A stretch of 64,000 bases of DNA from Pedobacter ureilyticus (GCF_005925345.1 NZ_SSHJ01000017.1:39840-103839), one strand, 5' to 3'. Numbered from the stretch's first letter, positions 1 to 9,799 are shown. Made by a program: numbers and translations. The notes: generated by a model not told the origin, from the letters alone.

Positions 1-410
1 TAATTGGCGTTGGGGTTGATACTTTGCAATGGTTTGCTTTGTTAATTATGTTCATTGCAGCCATTAGCGTGTTTGTAAACCTATACAACTCTTTAAAAGA
101 GAGAAGTTACGATTTGGCCATCATGCGTACATTAGGTGCATCAAAAGGAAAGCTTTTTTCGTTAATCATCTTAGAAGGTTTAATTTTAACCTTGATAGGC
201 ACAATTATTGGCGTAGCTTTGGGGCATGGTATTTTGCAATTGATTGGCAGCTACCAAGAAAGTAGCCAAGCAAAAATGAATGGTTTACTTTTTATAAATG
301 AAGAATTTTATCTACTGGCGGCAGGCTTAATGATTGGAATTGTTGCGGCAATTATTCCGGCAATACAGGCTTACCGAGCAGATATATCGAAGATTTTAGC
401 AAAGAATTAA
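1..410 (+). CDS. ABC transporter permease, FtsX/MacB-like, C-terminal part
   Basis: The reading frame is open from the window edge (first full codon at base 3) to a TAA at 408-410, so only the last 135 residues are visible and the true start lies outside. The visible part has three hydrophobic segments around a short cytoplasmic motif (MRTLGASKGKLFSLI), the usual ending of an FtsX-type permease domain, in which the arginine and the following GA are typical. Such permeases work with a LolD/MacB-type ATPase at the inner membrane in lipoprotein release or efflux. The next gene is DUF3299-like; from memory this pairing recurs in proteobacterial zinc-linked ABC loci, which would suggest a metal or envelope role. 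The family call is firm, the substrate unknown. Confidence 0.85.
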   Translation, partial: IGVGVDTLQWFALLIMFIAAISVFVNLYNSLKERSYDLAIMRTLGASKGKLFSLIILEGLILTLIGTIIGVALGHGILQLIGSYQESSQAKMNGLLFINEEFYLLAAGLMIGIVAAIIPAIQAYRADISKILAKN

Positions 411-420
411 ACAAGTAAAC

Positions 421-505
421 CGTTATTGCGGGGCACCAAGCAATCTTACAACACCTAAAATAATTACTTTCGCTTTAGGATTGCTTCGTGCCTCGCAATG
501 ACGGC
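421..505. repeat. Dispersed palindromic repeat, GCAATGACG family, copy 1
   Basis: Two inverted arms (about 421-446 and 478-504) share the core GAAGCAATC / GATTGCTTC and end in CATTGCG / CGCAATG-type words, separated by about 30 nt. The same arms recur near 993, 12173, 35506, and in diverged form near 33358, 38928 and 43721. It lies between the permease and the next gene; the downstream arm ends about 24 nt before the chosen start codon at 528. Confidence 0.75.
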
Positions 506-527
506 AGGAAAAAATATAATACACAAA

Positions 528-980
528 ATGAAGAAACTAACATTCCTATTTTTATTATTCGTTGGCTTTGGCATCAGCAAAGCGAATGCACAACACGATC
601 CAAGTGACCAAATCATCTCTGCTAACTGGGATGTAATTGGCGATGTAGAGTTTAAAATGGCGAAAGACGACAGCGAAATGTACGCTATCTTTAACAACGA
701 CATCAAAAAAAGGGCAGGCAAACCTTTCGAATTGGAAGGTTACATCGTACCCATAAAAGATGGTATGAAGCAAACTAAATTTATGCTTTCTACTTTACCA
801 ATTAACCAGTGTTTTTATTGTGGTAAAAATGGCGTGCCTATTATGGTAGAAGTTCAATTGAAAGAACCCACTAAATTTACCTATCAAACCATTAAAGTAA
901 AAGGCACTTTAAAACTGAGCACGGCAAATGCCTTAGATGCTTCGCCAATTTCGTTGATAAATGGAATGATAGTGAAGTAG
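528..980 (+). CDS. DUF3299-like exported protein
   Basis: I start it at the ATG at 528 rather than an in-frame ATG at 498: the 528 start gives a clean signal peptide (MKKLTFLFLLFVGF, cleavage after ANA-Q near residue 21), whereas the earlier one begins inside a palindromic repeat. The mature part of about 130 residues holds the pattern PFELEGYIVPIKDG, then CFYCG (Cys95 and Cys98) and a late VKGTLKL strand. This resembles the DUF3299 family of small periplasmic proteins often found beside FtsX-like ABC permeases, as here. The CxxC could bind metal or be redox active; this is inference. Function is not established. Confidence 0.65.
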   Translation: MKKLTFLFLLFVGFGISKANAQHDPSDQIISANWDVIGDVEFKMAKDDSEMYAIFNNDIKKRAGKPFELEGYIVPIKDGMKQTKFMLSTLPINQCFYCGKNGVPIMVEVQLKEPTKFTYQTIKVKGTLKLSTANALDASPISLINGMIVK

Positions 981-992
981 CTTAACATATTT

Positions 993-1076
993 GTCATCTC
1001 AACGAGGAACGAAGCAATCTTACTATGGTCAATCATACCTATAGCTTTAATATTACTTCATACCTGCAATGACGAC
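993..1076. repeat. Dispersed palindromic repeat, GCAATGACG family, copy 2 (diverged)
   Basis: Left arm at 993-1020 (contains GAAGCAATCT) and a decayed right arm at about 1050-1076 (contains GCAATGACGAC). It sits in the convergent gap between the DUF3299-like gene and slyD. Confidence 0.6.
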
Positions 1077-1084
1077 AAGAGCAT

Positions 1085-1120
1085 AAAAAAAATCCCTAGA
1101 CACAACATCTAGGGATTTTT
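1085..1120 (-). terminator. Rho-independent terminator of slyD
   Basis: A perfect 12-bp stem (arms 1089-1100 and 1108-1119, AAAATCCCTAGA / TCTAGGGATTTT) with a 7-nt loop. On the minus strand it is followed by a run of T, about 20 nt past the slyD stop codon. The A/T tails on both sides mean it can also end transcription from the left. Confidence 0.85.
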
Positions 1121-1140
1121 ATGATATCATGGGCTAAAAC

Positions 1141-1647
1141 CTAGTGACCTGAATGTCCGTCAGCTCCGTGTGCGTGGCCATGGCTTAGCTCATCAGCAGT
1201 TGCTTCTCTTACTGTTAAAATTTTACCAGCAAAAATTAAATTTTTACCAGCCATTGGATGGTTTAAATCTACCGATACAATCTCTTCACCTACTGCAGTT
1301 ACGCCTGCACGAAATTGGTTACCTTGGTTGTCTTGCAAAGGAATTACATCCCCAACGTTAGGCAATTCTGCACCGCCTTCTTTAAACATGCCTACAGGTA
1401 AATCTACATGAGCTCCCGGATCAATTTCTCCGTAGCCATCAGCAGCTTCCAATTCAAAACTATATTCATCGCCTACGGTTAAGCCCGTTAAATGCTCTTC
1501 AAACTTTGGCAACATCATGCCCACACCATATAAAAATACTAGTGGGTTTTCTTCAGTAGCTTTCTCTACAAAAACTTGGTTACCTTCTGGAGTTGTGGTA
1601 TGTAGCTCGTAAGTAAGAGAAACTACCGTGTTAGATGTGATCTTCAT
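1141..1647 (-). CDS. slyD: FKBP-type peptidyl-prolyl isomerase, SlyD type
   Basis: A 168-residue cytoplasmic prolyl isomerase and chaperone. The FKBP half-domain opens with VVSLTYELHT and PLVFLYGVGMMLPKFEEHLTG; the insert-in-flap (IF) chaperone domain follows (residues about 70-125, DGYGEIDPGAHVDLP through NHPMAGKNL). FKBP strands return before a histidine-rich tail (HGHAHGADGHSGH, residues 156-168). SlyD tails bind nickel or zinc; this short version keeps five histidines. The gene is monocistronic, with a strong terminator directly after it. Confidence 0.92.
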   Translation of the reverse strand: MKITSNTVVSLTYELHTTTPEGNQVFVEKATEENPLVFLYGVGMMLPKFEEHLTGLTVGDEYSFELEAADGYGEIDPGAHVDLPVGMFKEGGAELPNVGDVIPLQDNQGNQFRAGVTAVGEEIVSVDLNHPMAGKNLIFAGKILTVREATADELSHGHAHGADGHSGH

Positions 1648-1819
1648 TCTATTCTTTTTTATTTTATTGATTGATGAGGTACTATACGCATCATCATTAA
1701 TTGTATTAATGCCCCCTCTAATTGCTGGACAAATATAACTTAATTATTATGCTAACAAAAAACCAGTACTATTGTTGAAAGGATTATGAATTTAACCCGT
1801 AAAATCACGGCGGTCCAAT

Positions 1820-2401
1820 TCATTTAGATGTACTTTTGCCTGCACTTTGCAACATCGCTTGGTAGAGGGCATCCAAAAAACGTTGTTGTTTCACATCGTT
1901 CTTAAAATATCTTTGATAGTTCACACTGCAGCTTTGTACATCAGTAATGTTACTAGGGTTAAACGACCAATCGTCTCTGCTTTTTATCGCTATACCTAAA
2001 CGGTCGCTACAACTTTGCCACATCTCTGTAAACCTATTGGTCTGGCTTTGTTCTAGCTTAGAAAAATCGGCATACACAGTAAAGCCACGCATTTCAGAGT
2101 TAAAGAATTGAGAGATGGAAGTTATGGGAACTCCTCCCCAATTTATAGTTACACCTGCCGGAAGGTTAATATCGGTAAGTCTATCCTCACTCATGACCTT
2201 ATTTTGCTTTCCTTTTTTCCAGAAGCTTTCTTTGTATACCAAAGTTGTACCTACTGGCACTGGTATTTTTTTTACCACTAAAGGTTTGGTGGTTATGAAA
2301 TATGGATAATCTCGTCCACTATTACCACCAGTTGGGTTCATATTGCCAACACAACCCGTAAGCAATGCCGCAAACATAAATGGAAGTTTAGAAAATTTCA
2401 T
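1820..2401 (-). CDS. Putative lipoprotein, function unknown
   Basis: A 193-residue protein with a lipoprotein signal peptide: a short basic start, a hydrophobic core and a lipobox ending LLTG-Cys17. The mature part begins GGNSGRDYPYF and has no domain I recognise. There is a strand-rich centre (PVGTTLVYKESF, INLPAGVTINWGG) and a tail with paired cysteines (SCSDRLG, QSCSVNY). It is probably membrane anchored in the periplasm or on the surface. It stands alone, about 170 nt beyond slyD. Confidence 0.7.
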   Translation of the reverse strand: MKFSKLPFMFAALLTGCVGNMNPTGGNSGRDYPYFITTKPLVVKKIPVPVGTTLVYKESFWKKGKQNKVMSEDRLTDINLPAGVTINWGGVPITSISQFFNSEMRGFTVYADFSKLEQSQTNRFTEMWQSCSDRLGIAIKSRDDWSFNPSNITDVQSCSVNYQRYFKNDVKQQRFLDALYQAMLQSAGKSTSK

Positions 2402-2625
2402 TGATAGTTTTAACTGTTACCTACAAACAAGATGCCACTATTTAAGATGATTTATGTGTCATATTCTTGCCTAAGCGACACGGAGAATACATCCAAGGGT
2501 ATCGGATTTAGTTTACCGCTTCGCAATAGGTCAGCATCAGCTTTTAGGTTTATTTTTTAAAGTCACATTTTTCCGGCATAAACGTTTAACTTTCTGCTAT
2601 CAATTAAAAAAACCTATAACTCAAG

Positions 2626-4632
2626 TTATTTAATATGCTCCAAGGCTTCTTCTATGGTAGCTACAGGTAGTTGGCAAGTCTTATTTCTGCACACATAAAT
2701 TTTAGTTTGCTCGCTTTGCTTATGCTGCAATAAAGGAAGTGTACTTTTTGTTCCTGCCAAAACAATTTTATTTGGGATATATTGCCTATCTAAGTCTCTT
2801 TTTACTGCTCTGAAATCCGGTCCGGCAATGGCAATCTCGTTAATACCATACACTTCGTTAAGTAATTGAATACTCCAATTGGAATAGGCAGAGCCGTAAG
2901 ATTTAATACGTGGTAAAACTGCACTTAGCATAGCTGATGCTTTGCTTGCAAAAATCTCATCATCAAAAAACAAACCTAATTTTTGTAAGTTTTGTGCCAT
3001 TACAGAGTTAGATGCAGGAATTACGTTATCCATCACTTCATGTTTGCGGGCTATTAAACGCTCACCCTGGTTAGCGGTGTAAAAAAACATCACATTGTGC
3101 TCATCGGCAAAATTTGCCAAAACGTATACGGATAGTTCTTTAGCCTCGTTTAGCCAAGCCTCGTTAAAATCAACCTCATAAAGTGCAATCAGTGCCTCAA
3201 TTAAAAATGCATAATCATCTAAAAACCCAGAGATACTTGCCTTTCCATTTTTATAGTTTCTAAACAGTCCCCCTTGGTCATCTACCAAATTATTTAGGAT
3301 GAAAGTAGCGGCTTTCTTTGCTTTTTGATAATAGCTGTCGTTGGCCAAAACCTGTGCGGCGTCTGCCAAAGCTTTAATCATTTGGGCATTCCAAGCGGTT
3401 AGGCACTTATCATCAAGTCCGGGTCTTACACGCTCCGCTCTTTTTGCTAGCAACTTCAATTTTGCCTCTTCAACTGTAGCCTCAAAATCGGCTTTGCTCA
3501 AATTGTATTTTTCCATTAAGGTGTCATCCGAAAAATTACGTCGTAAGATATTCGTATGTTCTTCTTCCCAATTGCCATCTTCGGTAATGTTAAAATAAGC
3601 TAACAACATCGGGTTGGAACCTGCTGCTGCTTCAAAATCAGCTTTGCTCCATACATAAAATTTCCCTTCTACGCCTTCGCTATCAGCATCTAGTGCCGAA
3701 TAAAATAAGCCTTCTGGCGAGGTCATTTCACGCTCCACCCATTCGATGGTCTGTTTAATTACAGCGGCATAGGGTTCCAATTTTAGGCATTGATAAGCCT
3801 CGGCGTATAAACTTACCAGCTGCGCATTGTCGTACAACATTTTCTCAAAGTGTGGCACATGCCATTGCCCATCTACCGAATAACGGGCAAATCCGCCACC
3901 AACTTGATCGTAGATACCTCCTGTAGCCATCGCTTCTAGCGTAGTCATTACTTGCATCATCACAGCCTGGTCGTCTTTTAAAAATGCATAACGCAGCAAG
4001 AACGACCAATTGTTGGGCAAGGGAAACTTTGGCGCTCTATTGTATCCACCTTCAATTGGGTCGAAATTACGTTTCCAAGGCGCCACGATCTCTACCAGTT
4101 GTTCTTCACCAAAAGTTAATTCCGCACTGCCACTTTCAATCAACTCTGCCTGCTGCAAACCTTCCGTTAATCGCTCTGCGTATTTTATCGCTTTTTCAGG
4201 ATCTTTTTGCCACAGGCTGGCCAAGTTCAACAGAATATTAATCCAATCTGCTTTTCTAAAATATGTGCCACCGTAAACAGGACGCTGATCGGGCAAGCAA
4301 ATGGCATTTAGCGGCCAACCTCCATTGCCATTCATCAATTGCACGGCCATCATATAAATTTGATCAATATCCGGACGTTCTTCTCTATCTACCTTAATAC
4401 AAACGAAATGCTTGTTCATCACTTCGGCTACCTCATGGCTCTCGAAACTTTCATGCTCCATCACGTGGCACCAATGGCAAGCCGAGTAGCCAACACTCAC
4501 GATAATCAACTTGTTTTCATCTTTCGCTTTTTTTAGCGAAGCTTCGTTCCACTCGTACCATTCTACCGGGTTGTGAGCATGTTGCAATAAATAAGGTGAT
4601 GACGCGTGGATGAGTGAATTAGGTTCTTGCAT
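2626..4632 (-). CDS. Thioredoxin-fold DUF255 protein, YyaL / SSP411 type
   Basis: 668 residues, the normal length for this family. The N-terminal thioredoxin-like domain (residues about 1-165) carries [16 protein letters not shown] with the Cys52-x-x-Cys55 pair and the family signature [15 protein letters not shown]. The rest is an alpha/alpha-barrel resembling N-acylglucosamine epimerases and glycoside hydrolases ([44 protein letters not shown]). Biochemical function is unresolved across the family; it is related to mammalian spermatogenesis-associated protein 20. It is a single gene; the stop overlaps a weak AT-rich hairpin followed by T residues on the minus strand. Confidence 0.9.
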   Translation of the reverse strand: MQEPNSLIHASSPYLLQHAHNPVEWYEWNEASLKKAKDENKLIIVSVGYSACHWCHVMEHESFESHEVAEVMNKHFVCIKVDREERPDIDQIYMMAVQLMNGNGGWPLNAICLPDQRPVYGGTYFRKADWINILLNLASLWQKDPEKAIKYAERLTEGLQQAELIESGSAELTFGEEQLVEIVAPWKRNFDPIEGGYNRAPKFPLPNNWSFLLRYAFLKDDQAVMMQVMTTLEAMATGGIYDQVGGGFARYSVDGQWHVPHFEKMLYDNAQLVSLYAEAYQCLKLEPYAAVIKQTIEWVEREMTSPEGLFYSALDADSEGVEGKFYVWSKADFEAAAGSNPMLLAYFNITEDGNWEEEHTNILRRNFSDDTLMEKYNLSKADFEATVEEAKLKLLAKRAERVRPGLDDKCLTAWNAQMIKALADAAQVLANDSYYQKAKKAATFILNNLVDDQGGLFRNYKNGKASISGFLDDYAFLIEALIALYEVDFNEAWLNEAKELSVYVLANFADEHNVMFFYTANQGERLIARKHEVMDNVIPASNSVMAQNLQKLGLFFDDEIFASKASAMLSAVLPRIKSYGSAYSNWSIQLLNEVYGINEIAIAGPDFRAVKRDLDRQYIPNKIVLAGTKSTLPLLQHKQSEQTKIYVCRNKTCQLPVATIEEALEHIK

Positions 4633-4921
4633 ATTGTAAAGGTATAAGGTTTATGGCGTAAGGTATAAGGTTTTGAAAAAGTTTTTGTGAATAAATGCCT
4701 CTCTAAAGTCGAAATTGAAAATTATCAAATTTAGTCCTGCGATTAGCTATCACGGGTGTTCAAAACATGCTTTCTATAAGTTCGAAGAACTAATATTATT
4801 TTAGACCAAGAGACTGATATAGTTAAAAACCACAGCGTGGTGATATTATTTTTATTCAGTTTTCAAAAAAAATAGGTTTCGAACAACCCTAATTAGCTAT
4901 CGTTTTTATACTTTTAGGTAA

Positions 4922-5914
4922 ATGTTGAGATCTATGGAATTAGCCGAAAGTATATTATTTAATGCGATTAAAGAAATTATCGTTCAATCGAGATTAAGGG
5001 TATTTCGCATGGCTAACTCTGCGCTTTTAGAGTCTTATTGGCACATAGGAAAACTTATTGTTGAAGACGAGCAACAAGGAAAACATAGAGCAGATTATGG
5101 TAAAGCAACTTTAAAGGTTTTATCTAAGCAGCTAACGCTAGAGTTCGGTAAGGGATTTGATGAACGAAATTTAAACAACATGAGGGCTTTTTATAATGCT
5201 TTTCAGATTTGGTACGCAGTGCGTACTGAATTGAGTTGGACACATTACCGACTACTTTCAAGACTAGATGGCGAAGAAAAAAGAACTTTTTACATCAATG
5301 AAGCCATTAGTGGCAATTGGAGTAGCAGAGTTCTGCAAAGACAGATAGAAACATTATCTTTCGAAAGAACTTTGACTAATGCAAATTCGACAACGCCTAC
5401 CATCCAAGATTTTATTAAAGACCCATACATTTTCGAATTTCTAGGAATAAACCCAGAAACTTCTACCACAGAAAGAAATTTAGAAACGGCAATTATAGAC
5501 CATTTACAAAAATTCCTACTCGAATTTGGAAAGGGATTTGCTTTTGTGGCGAGACAACAGCACATTGTAACTGACACTTCCGATTTCTATATCGATCTTG
5601 TGTTTTACAACTACATCTTAAAATGTTTTGTCATCATCGATCTAAAAACTGGAAGCTTAAACCATCAAGATATTGGACAAATAGATATGTATGTGAGAAT
5701 GTACAACGATCTGAAAAAAGGTAAAGACGACAATCCAACAATTGGAATATTGCTGTGCTCAGAAAAAGATGAAACCATTGTAAAATATTCCGTGCTTAAC
5801 GATAAAAACCAGCTTTTTGCTAGCAAATATCTATTATACTTGCCAAAAGAGGAAGAATTAAAAAACATTATAGAACAAGATAGACTTAGATTTGAATTAG
5901 ACAACAAATCATGA
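4922..5914 (+). CDS. DUF1016 / YhcG-type PDDEXK nuclease
   Basis: 330 residues. The N-terminal DUF1016 helical region (residues about 10-150: SYWHIGKLIVEDEQQGK, YGKATLKVLSKQLT, FDERNLNNMRAFY, LSWTHYRLL) is followed by a PDDEXK-like nuclease domain (about 165-310). Candidate catalytic residues are Asp225 (YIDLVFYN) and the IIDLKTG strand (Asp240, Lys242). Start choice: ATG at 4922, although a second ATG at 4934 (MELAES) fits equally well. Relatives are common in restriction-modification and other accessory islands; here it stands alone between housekeeping genes, suggesting horizontal arrival. Its biological role is not known to me. Confidence 0.88.
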   Translation: MLRSMELAESILFNAIKEIIVQSRLRVFRMANSALLESYWHIGKLIVEDEQQGKHRADYGKATLKVLSKQLTLEFGKGFDERNLNNMRAFYNAFQIWYAVRTELSWTHYRLLSRLDGEEKRTFYINEAISGNWSSRVLQRQIETLSFERTLTNANSTTPTIQDFIKDPYIFEFLGINPETSTTERNLETAIIDHLQKFLLEFGKGFAFVARQQHIVTDTSDFYIDLVFYNYILKCFVIIDLKTGSLNHQDIGQIDMYVRMYNDLKKGKDDNPTIGILLCSEKDETIVKYSVLNDKNQLFASKYLLYLPKEEELKNIIEQDRLRFELDNKS

Positions 5915-5968
5915 AACCATTTCAATTTGATAGGAATAGCTCCACTTCCATATAAAAATAATAAGCAG

Positions 5969-7066
5969 ATGAAAATTACCCACACCGAAATTTACCGTTT
6001 TAGCATCCCGATGGAACCTTTTGTAATTGCCACCGGCACCATGCACTTTGCGCAAAATGTTTTGATAAGGATTTTTACCGATGCAGGTATCCACGGCAAC
6101 GGCGAATGCTCGGCTTTTCCGATGATTGTGGGAGAAACACAAGAAACTTGCTTGGCGATGGCCAAAGACTTTGCCCAGATCTTAAAGGACAAAGATCCAT
6201 TAGACATTCCTGCAAGGATGAATGACTTGCTGGGGTATGCAGCGCACAATCCAACTATTAAAAGTGCTTTTGACATGGCGCTTTTCGATATTGCTGCAAA
6301 AAATGCCAACCAACCTCTGTATCAATTTTTGGGCGGACAAAAGCGTACCATAGAAACCGATATGACTTTGGGCATTGGCACTCCCGAACAAATGGCCTCC
6401 AAAGCGGTAGAACATGTAAATAATGGGTGCAGAATTATTAAAATTAAACTCGGCAAAAAAGTTCATGAAGATATCGAGCGTGTGGCATCAATAAGAAATG
6501 CCATAGGCGATGAAATTACTTTACGTTTAGATGCCAATCAAGGTTGGAGCTTTGACGATGCGCTTTTTGCTTTAACAGAACTAGAGAAATTTAACATCGA
6601 ATTTTGCGAACAACCCATGCGTACTTGGTTCGACGATAAGTTGCCAGAGCTAAACACCAACTCGCCTATTGCTTTAATGGCTGACGAAAGTTGCTATAAC
6701 CACCATGACGCAAGGAAACTCATCAACTCACAGTCTACAACTTTTTTGAATATCAAGTTTTCTAAATCTGGCGGAATTTTAGAAGCGCAGAAAATACATG
6801 AGGTTGCTTTACAAAAAGGGGTAAAGTGCATGATTGGTAGCATGCTCGAAAGCAGATTAGCGCTAACCGCTAACCTACACTTTGCTTTGGCTAGCCCCAA
6901 TGTAGTCTATTTTGATTTAGACACCTGCCTACTTGGACATTTGGTAGACCCAGTAATTGGTGGCTTAACTTACCAAGGTTTTACGCTCGACGTGCCCGAT
7001 ACACCAGGTATTGGTGCCGAAGCTGATGAATTCTTTTTAGAGAAATGCGAAAGCTGGACCATATAA
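5969..7066 (+). CDS. Dipeptide epimerase (L-Ala-D/L-Glu type), enolase superfamily
   Basis: I use the ATG at 5969 (MKITHTEIYRF), giving 365 residues; an earlier in-frame ATG at 5927 would add 14 residues overlapping poor sequence. All enolase-superfamily residues are visible: the KIK pair (Lys158, Lys160), metal ligands Asp188 (RLDANQ), Glu214 (FCEQP) and Asp239 (MADES), and the second base Lys263 (NIKFSKSGG). The DLDT motif (Asp316, Asp318) is typical of dipeptide epimerases that bind the substrate amino group. The enzyme epimerises Ala-Glu dipeptides from murein peptide breakdown. The dipeptide specificity is inferred. Confidence 0.85.
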   Translation: MKITHTEIYRFSIPMEPFVIATGTMHFAQNVLIRIFTDAGIHGNGECSAFPMIVGETQETCLAMAKDFAQILKDKDPLDIPARMNDLLGYAAHNPTIKSAFDMALFDIAAKNANQPLYQFLGGQKRTIETDMTLGIGTPEQMASKAVEHVNNGCRIIKIKLGKKVHEDIERVASIRNAIGDEITLRLDANQGWSFDDALFALTELEKFNIEFCEQPMRTWFDDKLPELNTNSPIALMADESCYNHHDARKLINSQSTTFLNIKFSKSGGILEAQKIHEVALQKGVKCMIGSMLESRLALTANLHFALASPNVVYFDLDTCLLGHLVDPVIGGLTYQGFTLDVPDTPGIGAEADEFFLEKCESWTI

Positions 7067-7384
7067 AAAAATGATTGAATGAGAAAATGACTAAATGATT
7101 GAATGTATAATTCCATTCGTTCTATCCTAACATTTCATCTTTACAACATTTCAACCTTAAAACACCCCAATCTACGAAGACTTTCGGAGTTTTGTCGATA
7201 AAAATGGGCCGTTGGTCGATTACTCCTAATTTGCGTGCAACGTTTTTCCATGGTTTGCGTCTTACTAACAAAACACAAATCAATTATGAACCGCCAATAA
7301 TTAAATCATCATTAAAACTACAAGCAAATGGTGATTTAATTAAGGCATGGAAAATTTGACCACTAAAAACAAAATCAACAACAA
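7067..7384. other. Gene-free stretch, 318 bp
   Basis: No ORF of interest on either strand. It begins with degenerate direct repeats of words like ATGATTGAATGA (7071-7103). Around 7171-7191 there is a small inverted word pair (CGAAGACTTTCG). No convincing terminator or promoter box was found upstream of the ATG at 7385. Confidence 0.5.
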
Positions 7385-7978
7385 ATGAAACAAAGAACTT
7401 CTTCGCTATTCGCTATCGGGATTTTAGCTTTAGCCCTTACCACCTCATCAGTTTATGCAAACAATGAAGTAACTGGCCCCGTTACTTACAGAACCACAGA
7501 CCAATCTGCTCCAAAAAAAATTATCATTTCTGGCAATGTAGAAGTGACTTTAGTACAAGACCACGAAAGCAAAAAACTGTATACTAATGATGGCACTGCA
7601 AAAGCTAGAGTTTACGCAACAGACGACGCCATTTATGTTTCTACCAAGAAAAACAGCGAAACTGCAAAAATTACACTTTATGTAGGCAACGTTTACCGTA
7701 TAGATGTAGCTGGAAACGCAGTAGTAAATACCAAAAACACCGTAAATGCACAACACTTACAAATCATTATCCAAGACAATGCCAAGGCAGAAATTAGCTC
7801 AAATACCGAAAGCTTATATACTAAATTAAGTAACGAAAGTGCTTTAAAATTAAACGGAAGCACCCAATTACATGCGGTTTCTACCAATGAGTTAGCCAGC
7901 CTAAACACTAAAAACTTTAAAGCTGCCAAAACAGAAGTAGAGAAAAGAAATTCGGCAGATTACGCAAAGGCAAAATAA
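7385..7978 (+). CDS. Secreted DUF2807-like (head GIN domain) protein
   Basis: 197 residues with a signal peptide (MKQRTSSLFAIGILALALTT, cleavage after VYA near residue 25). The mature part resembles DUF2807, the putative auto-transporter adhesin head domain of Bacteroidota: KKIIISGNVEVTLVQD near the start, then a repetitive beta-helix-like run in which short strands alternate with N/G/S turns. The family is exported and functionally uncharacterised. It is a single-gene transcript ended by the hairpin at 7999. Confidence 0.7.
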   Translation: MKQRTSSLFAIGILALALTTSSVYANNEVTGPVTYRTTDQSAPKKIIISGNVEVTLVQDHESKKLYTNDGTAKARVYATDDAIYVSTKKNSETAKITLYVGNVYRIDVAGNAVVNTKNTVNAQHLQIIIQDNAKAEISSNTESLYTKLSNESALKLNGSTQLHAVSTNELASLNTKNFKAAKTEVEKRNSADYAKAK

Positions 7979-7998
7979 GCATTATACACGCAAATGTT

Positions 7999-8031
7999 AG
8001 CGCTATATCATTTAGGTATAGCGCTTTTTTT
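7999..8031 (+). terminator. Rho-independent terminator
   Basis: Perfect 9-bp stem AGCGCTATA / TATAGCGCT (7999-8007 and 8017-8025), 9-nt loop, then a run of T. It lies 20 nt past the stop of the DUF2807-like gene. Confidence 0.9.
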
Positions 8032-8070
8032 ATGCAATGATAAATCTATATATTAGCAACCAAACTTAGT

Positions 8071-8844
8071 ATGGCAAGCATGAAAAACATTACGGATAGA
8101 CACGAATATATTCTCCAAAAACTAAAGGAAGACGGCAAAGTAAACATCATTGAACTTATTAACTTGATGAAAGTTTCGGGTGTTACCATACGTAAAGACT
8201 TGAAAATGCTGGAAGACAAAAACCTCTTGTTTAGAACCAGAGGAGGCGGATCTATCAAAAATCCCTATGCCAGCGAAAGGAGCATTTATGAGAAAGAACA
8301 AATTAACGCTGATGAAAAACAACGTATAGCCAAAGCGGCACTAAAATTAATCAAAAATACGGATTCGATTACTATTGGATCAGGTTCTACGGTATTTGAA
8401 ATTGCCCGATTTTTAAATCCTTCGGAGCACATAACCGTTATTACCCCAGCTTTAAAAGTAGGCTTAGAGCTAAGTAACAGAACTAATATTGAAGTGTTGC
8501 AACTAGGCGGAATGATTAGGGCAAACTCTTCGTCGGTAGCGGGTAACTTTGCCGAAAAAATATTGGAAGAAATTTCTTGCGGTATTTTGTTTTTAGGAGT
8601 TGATGGCATTGACCTAGATTTCGGTTTTTCTATTACCAATTTGGCCGAAGCTGCTTTAGACCAAAAGATGATAGAAACTGCACAAACGGTGGTGATATTA
8701 GCCGACAGTACCAAATTTGATAAACGTGGCTTGGGCAAAGTGTGTACATTCGACCAAGTGGCTTACGTCATTACCGATGATAAAGTACCTGACATCATTG
8801 TTCAACAAATTGAAGAAAAAGGAGTTAAAGTAATTATCGCCTAA
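8071..8844 (+). CDS. DeoR/GlpR family transcriptional regulator
   Basis: 257 residues. The N-terminal DeoR helix-turn-helix (residues about 7-60) has EYILQKLKEDGKVNIIELI and VSGVTIRKDLKMLEDKNLL. The C-terminal DeoRC sensor domain (about 80-250) belongs to the sugar-phosphate isomerase-like fold (SITIGSGSTVFEIARFL, LGGMIRANSSSVAGNFAEKIL, ADSTKFDKRGLGKVC). Members repress sugar or glycerol-phosphate genes and respond to phosphorylated sugars. The ATG at 8071 or 8080 could be the start. It is followed convergently by two glycerophosphodiesterases, whose product is glycerol-3-phosphate, a natural effector for GlpR; control of those genes is only inferred from position. Confidence 0.9.
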   Translation: MASMKNITDRHEYILQKLKEDGKVNIIELINLMKVSGVTIRKDLKMLEDKNLLFRTRGGGSIKNPYASERSIYEKEQINADEKQRIAKAALKLIKNTDSITIGSGSTVFEIARFLNPSEHITVITPALKVGLELSNRTNIEVLQLGGMIRANSSSVAGNFAEKILEEISCGILFLGVDGIDLDFGFSITNLAEAALDQKMIETAQTVVILADSTKFDKRGLGKVCTFDQVAYVITDDKVPDIIVQQIEEKGVKVIIA

Positions 8845-8863
8845 AGCAAGCCATTTAAAACAA

Positions 8864-9799
8864 CTATATTTTAGCTTTTCCTAAATATTTATGCTGTGGT
8901 GTTTTTTTAGGCACCTCATTTTTTATCGCCTCGGCAACTTCTACAGGCAAATCCGATTCTAAAATATCTGCACCGCCTTTAAAAATATCAATATAAGCTT
9001 TTGCTCGCTCAGCAGCAGTTGGCAATTTATCATAAGTGGGTGCCGAAGATATCATTACCATTACTCCTTTATCTTGCAAAAGCTTCATCAACTCTTTATT
9101 TTCAGGCGTATATTCTGGTCCTATATAAGCAATAATACTTTCCCAAGGGATATTTGCCTTAACATATTCGTCGTATGCTTTTTTAGTTTTGATATGCACA
9201 GAAAGCATCCAATTGGGGTTTTGATCTAGATAAAAACGAGCTTGCTTTGCATTATGCACCGTTAACATCACGGCCTCATTATTACACTCTTTTAAAATTC
9301 GGGCAGTCATTTCTAGGGGAACATCCTTTTTATCCAAATTCATCACAGTTTTTCCTTTGCTCCAAAGAATGGCCTCTTTTAACGTTGGTATTTTAGCATC
9401 AGTCAAATTACCTTCCGGATCTTTTAACCTTAGCTTCTGTATTTCAGCATACGTATAATCTGAGAGTTTTCCCTTGCCGTTGGTTGTTCTTTCTAAAGTA
9501 GCATCGTGCATTAATACAGCCACACTATCTTTGGTTAGTCTAGGATCTATTTCAAAAAAAGATGGCATGTATTTTAAGGTATTAGCAAAAGTCTCCATAG
9601 AATTTTCTGGGAAACCTTTGGTCATACCGCCCCTATGCCCGCTGATAATGGGAAAATTATTTTCTCCATGCTTAAAGAAAGCTTTCAGTTCATTAACATT
9701 TTTGAATTTTAAAATATTGATTTCCTGTTTCTGTGCAAATACCGCAAATGGAGATAACATTACTAGTAAAATTATTCTCTTTTTAAACGATTTTATCAT
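8864..9799 (-). CDS. Glycerophosphodiester phosphodiesterase, exported (copy 1)
   Basis: 311 residues with a signal peptide (cleavage after FAQ, residue 23). The GDPD TIM-barrel motif is complete: GHRGG (His55, Arg56), PENS (Glu65), FEIDPRLTKDS (Glu83, Asp85) and MHDATLERTT (His98). The enzyme hydrolyses glycerophosphodiesters such as glycerophosphocholine to glycerol-3-phosphate and an alcohol, in the periplasm. It is the distal gene of a minus-strand run with a close paralogue (9833-10762) and a metallophosphoesterase (10782-11912), probably one operon. Confidence 0.9.
   Translation of the reverse strand: MIKSFKKRIILLVMLSPFAVFAQKQEINILKFKNVNELKAFFKHGENNFPIISGHRGGMTKGFPENSMETFANTLKYMPSFFEIDPRLTKDSVAVLMHDATLERTTNGKGKLSDYTYAEIQKLRLKDPEGNLTDAKIPTLKEAILWSKGKTVMNLDKKDVPLEMTARILKECNNEAVMLTVHNAKQARFYLDQNPNWMLSVHIKTKKAYDEYVKANIPWESIIAYIGPEYTPENKELMKLLQDKGVMVMISSAPTYDKLPTAAERAKAYIDIFKGGADILESDLPVEVAEAIKNEVPKKTPQHKYLGKAKI

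Noticed and set aside
8286..8738. 150-codon minus-strand ORF opposite the GlpR-type regulator
   Set aside because: Lies entirely within a well-supported gene on the other strand and shows no recognisable motif.
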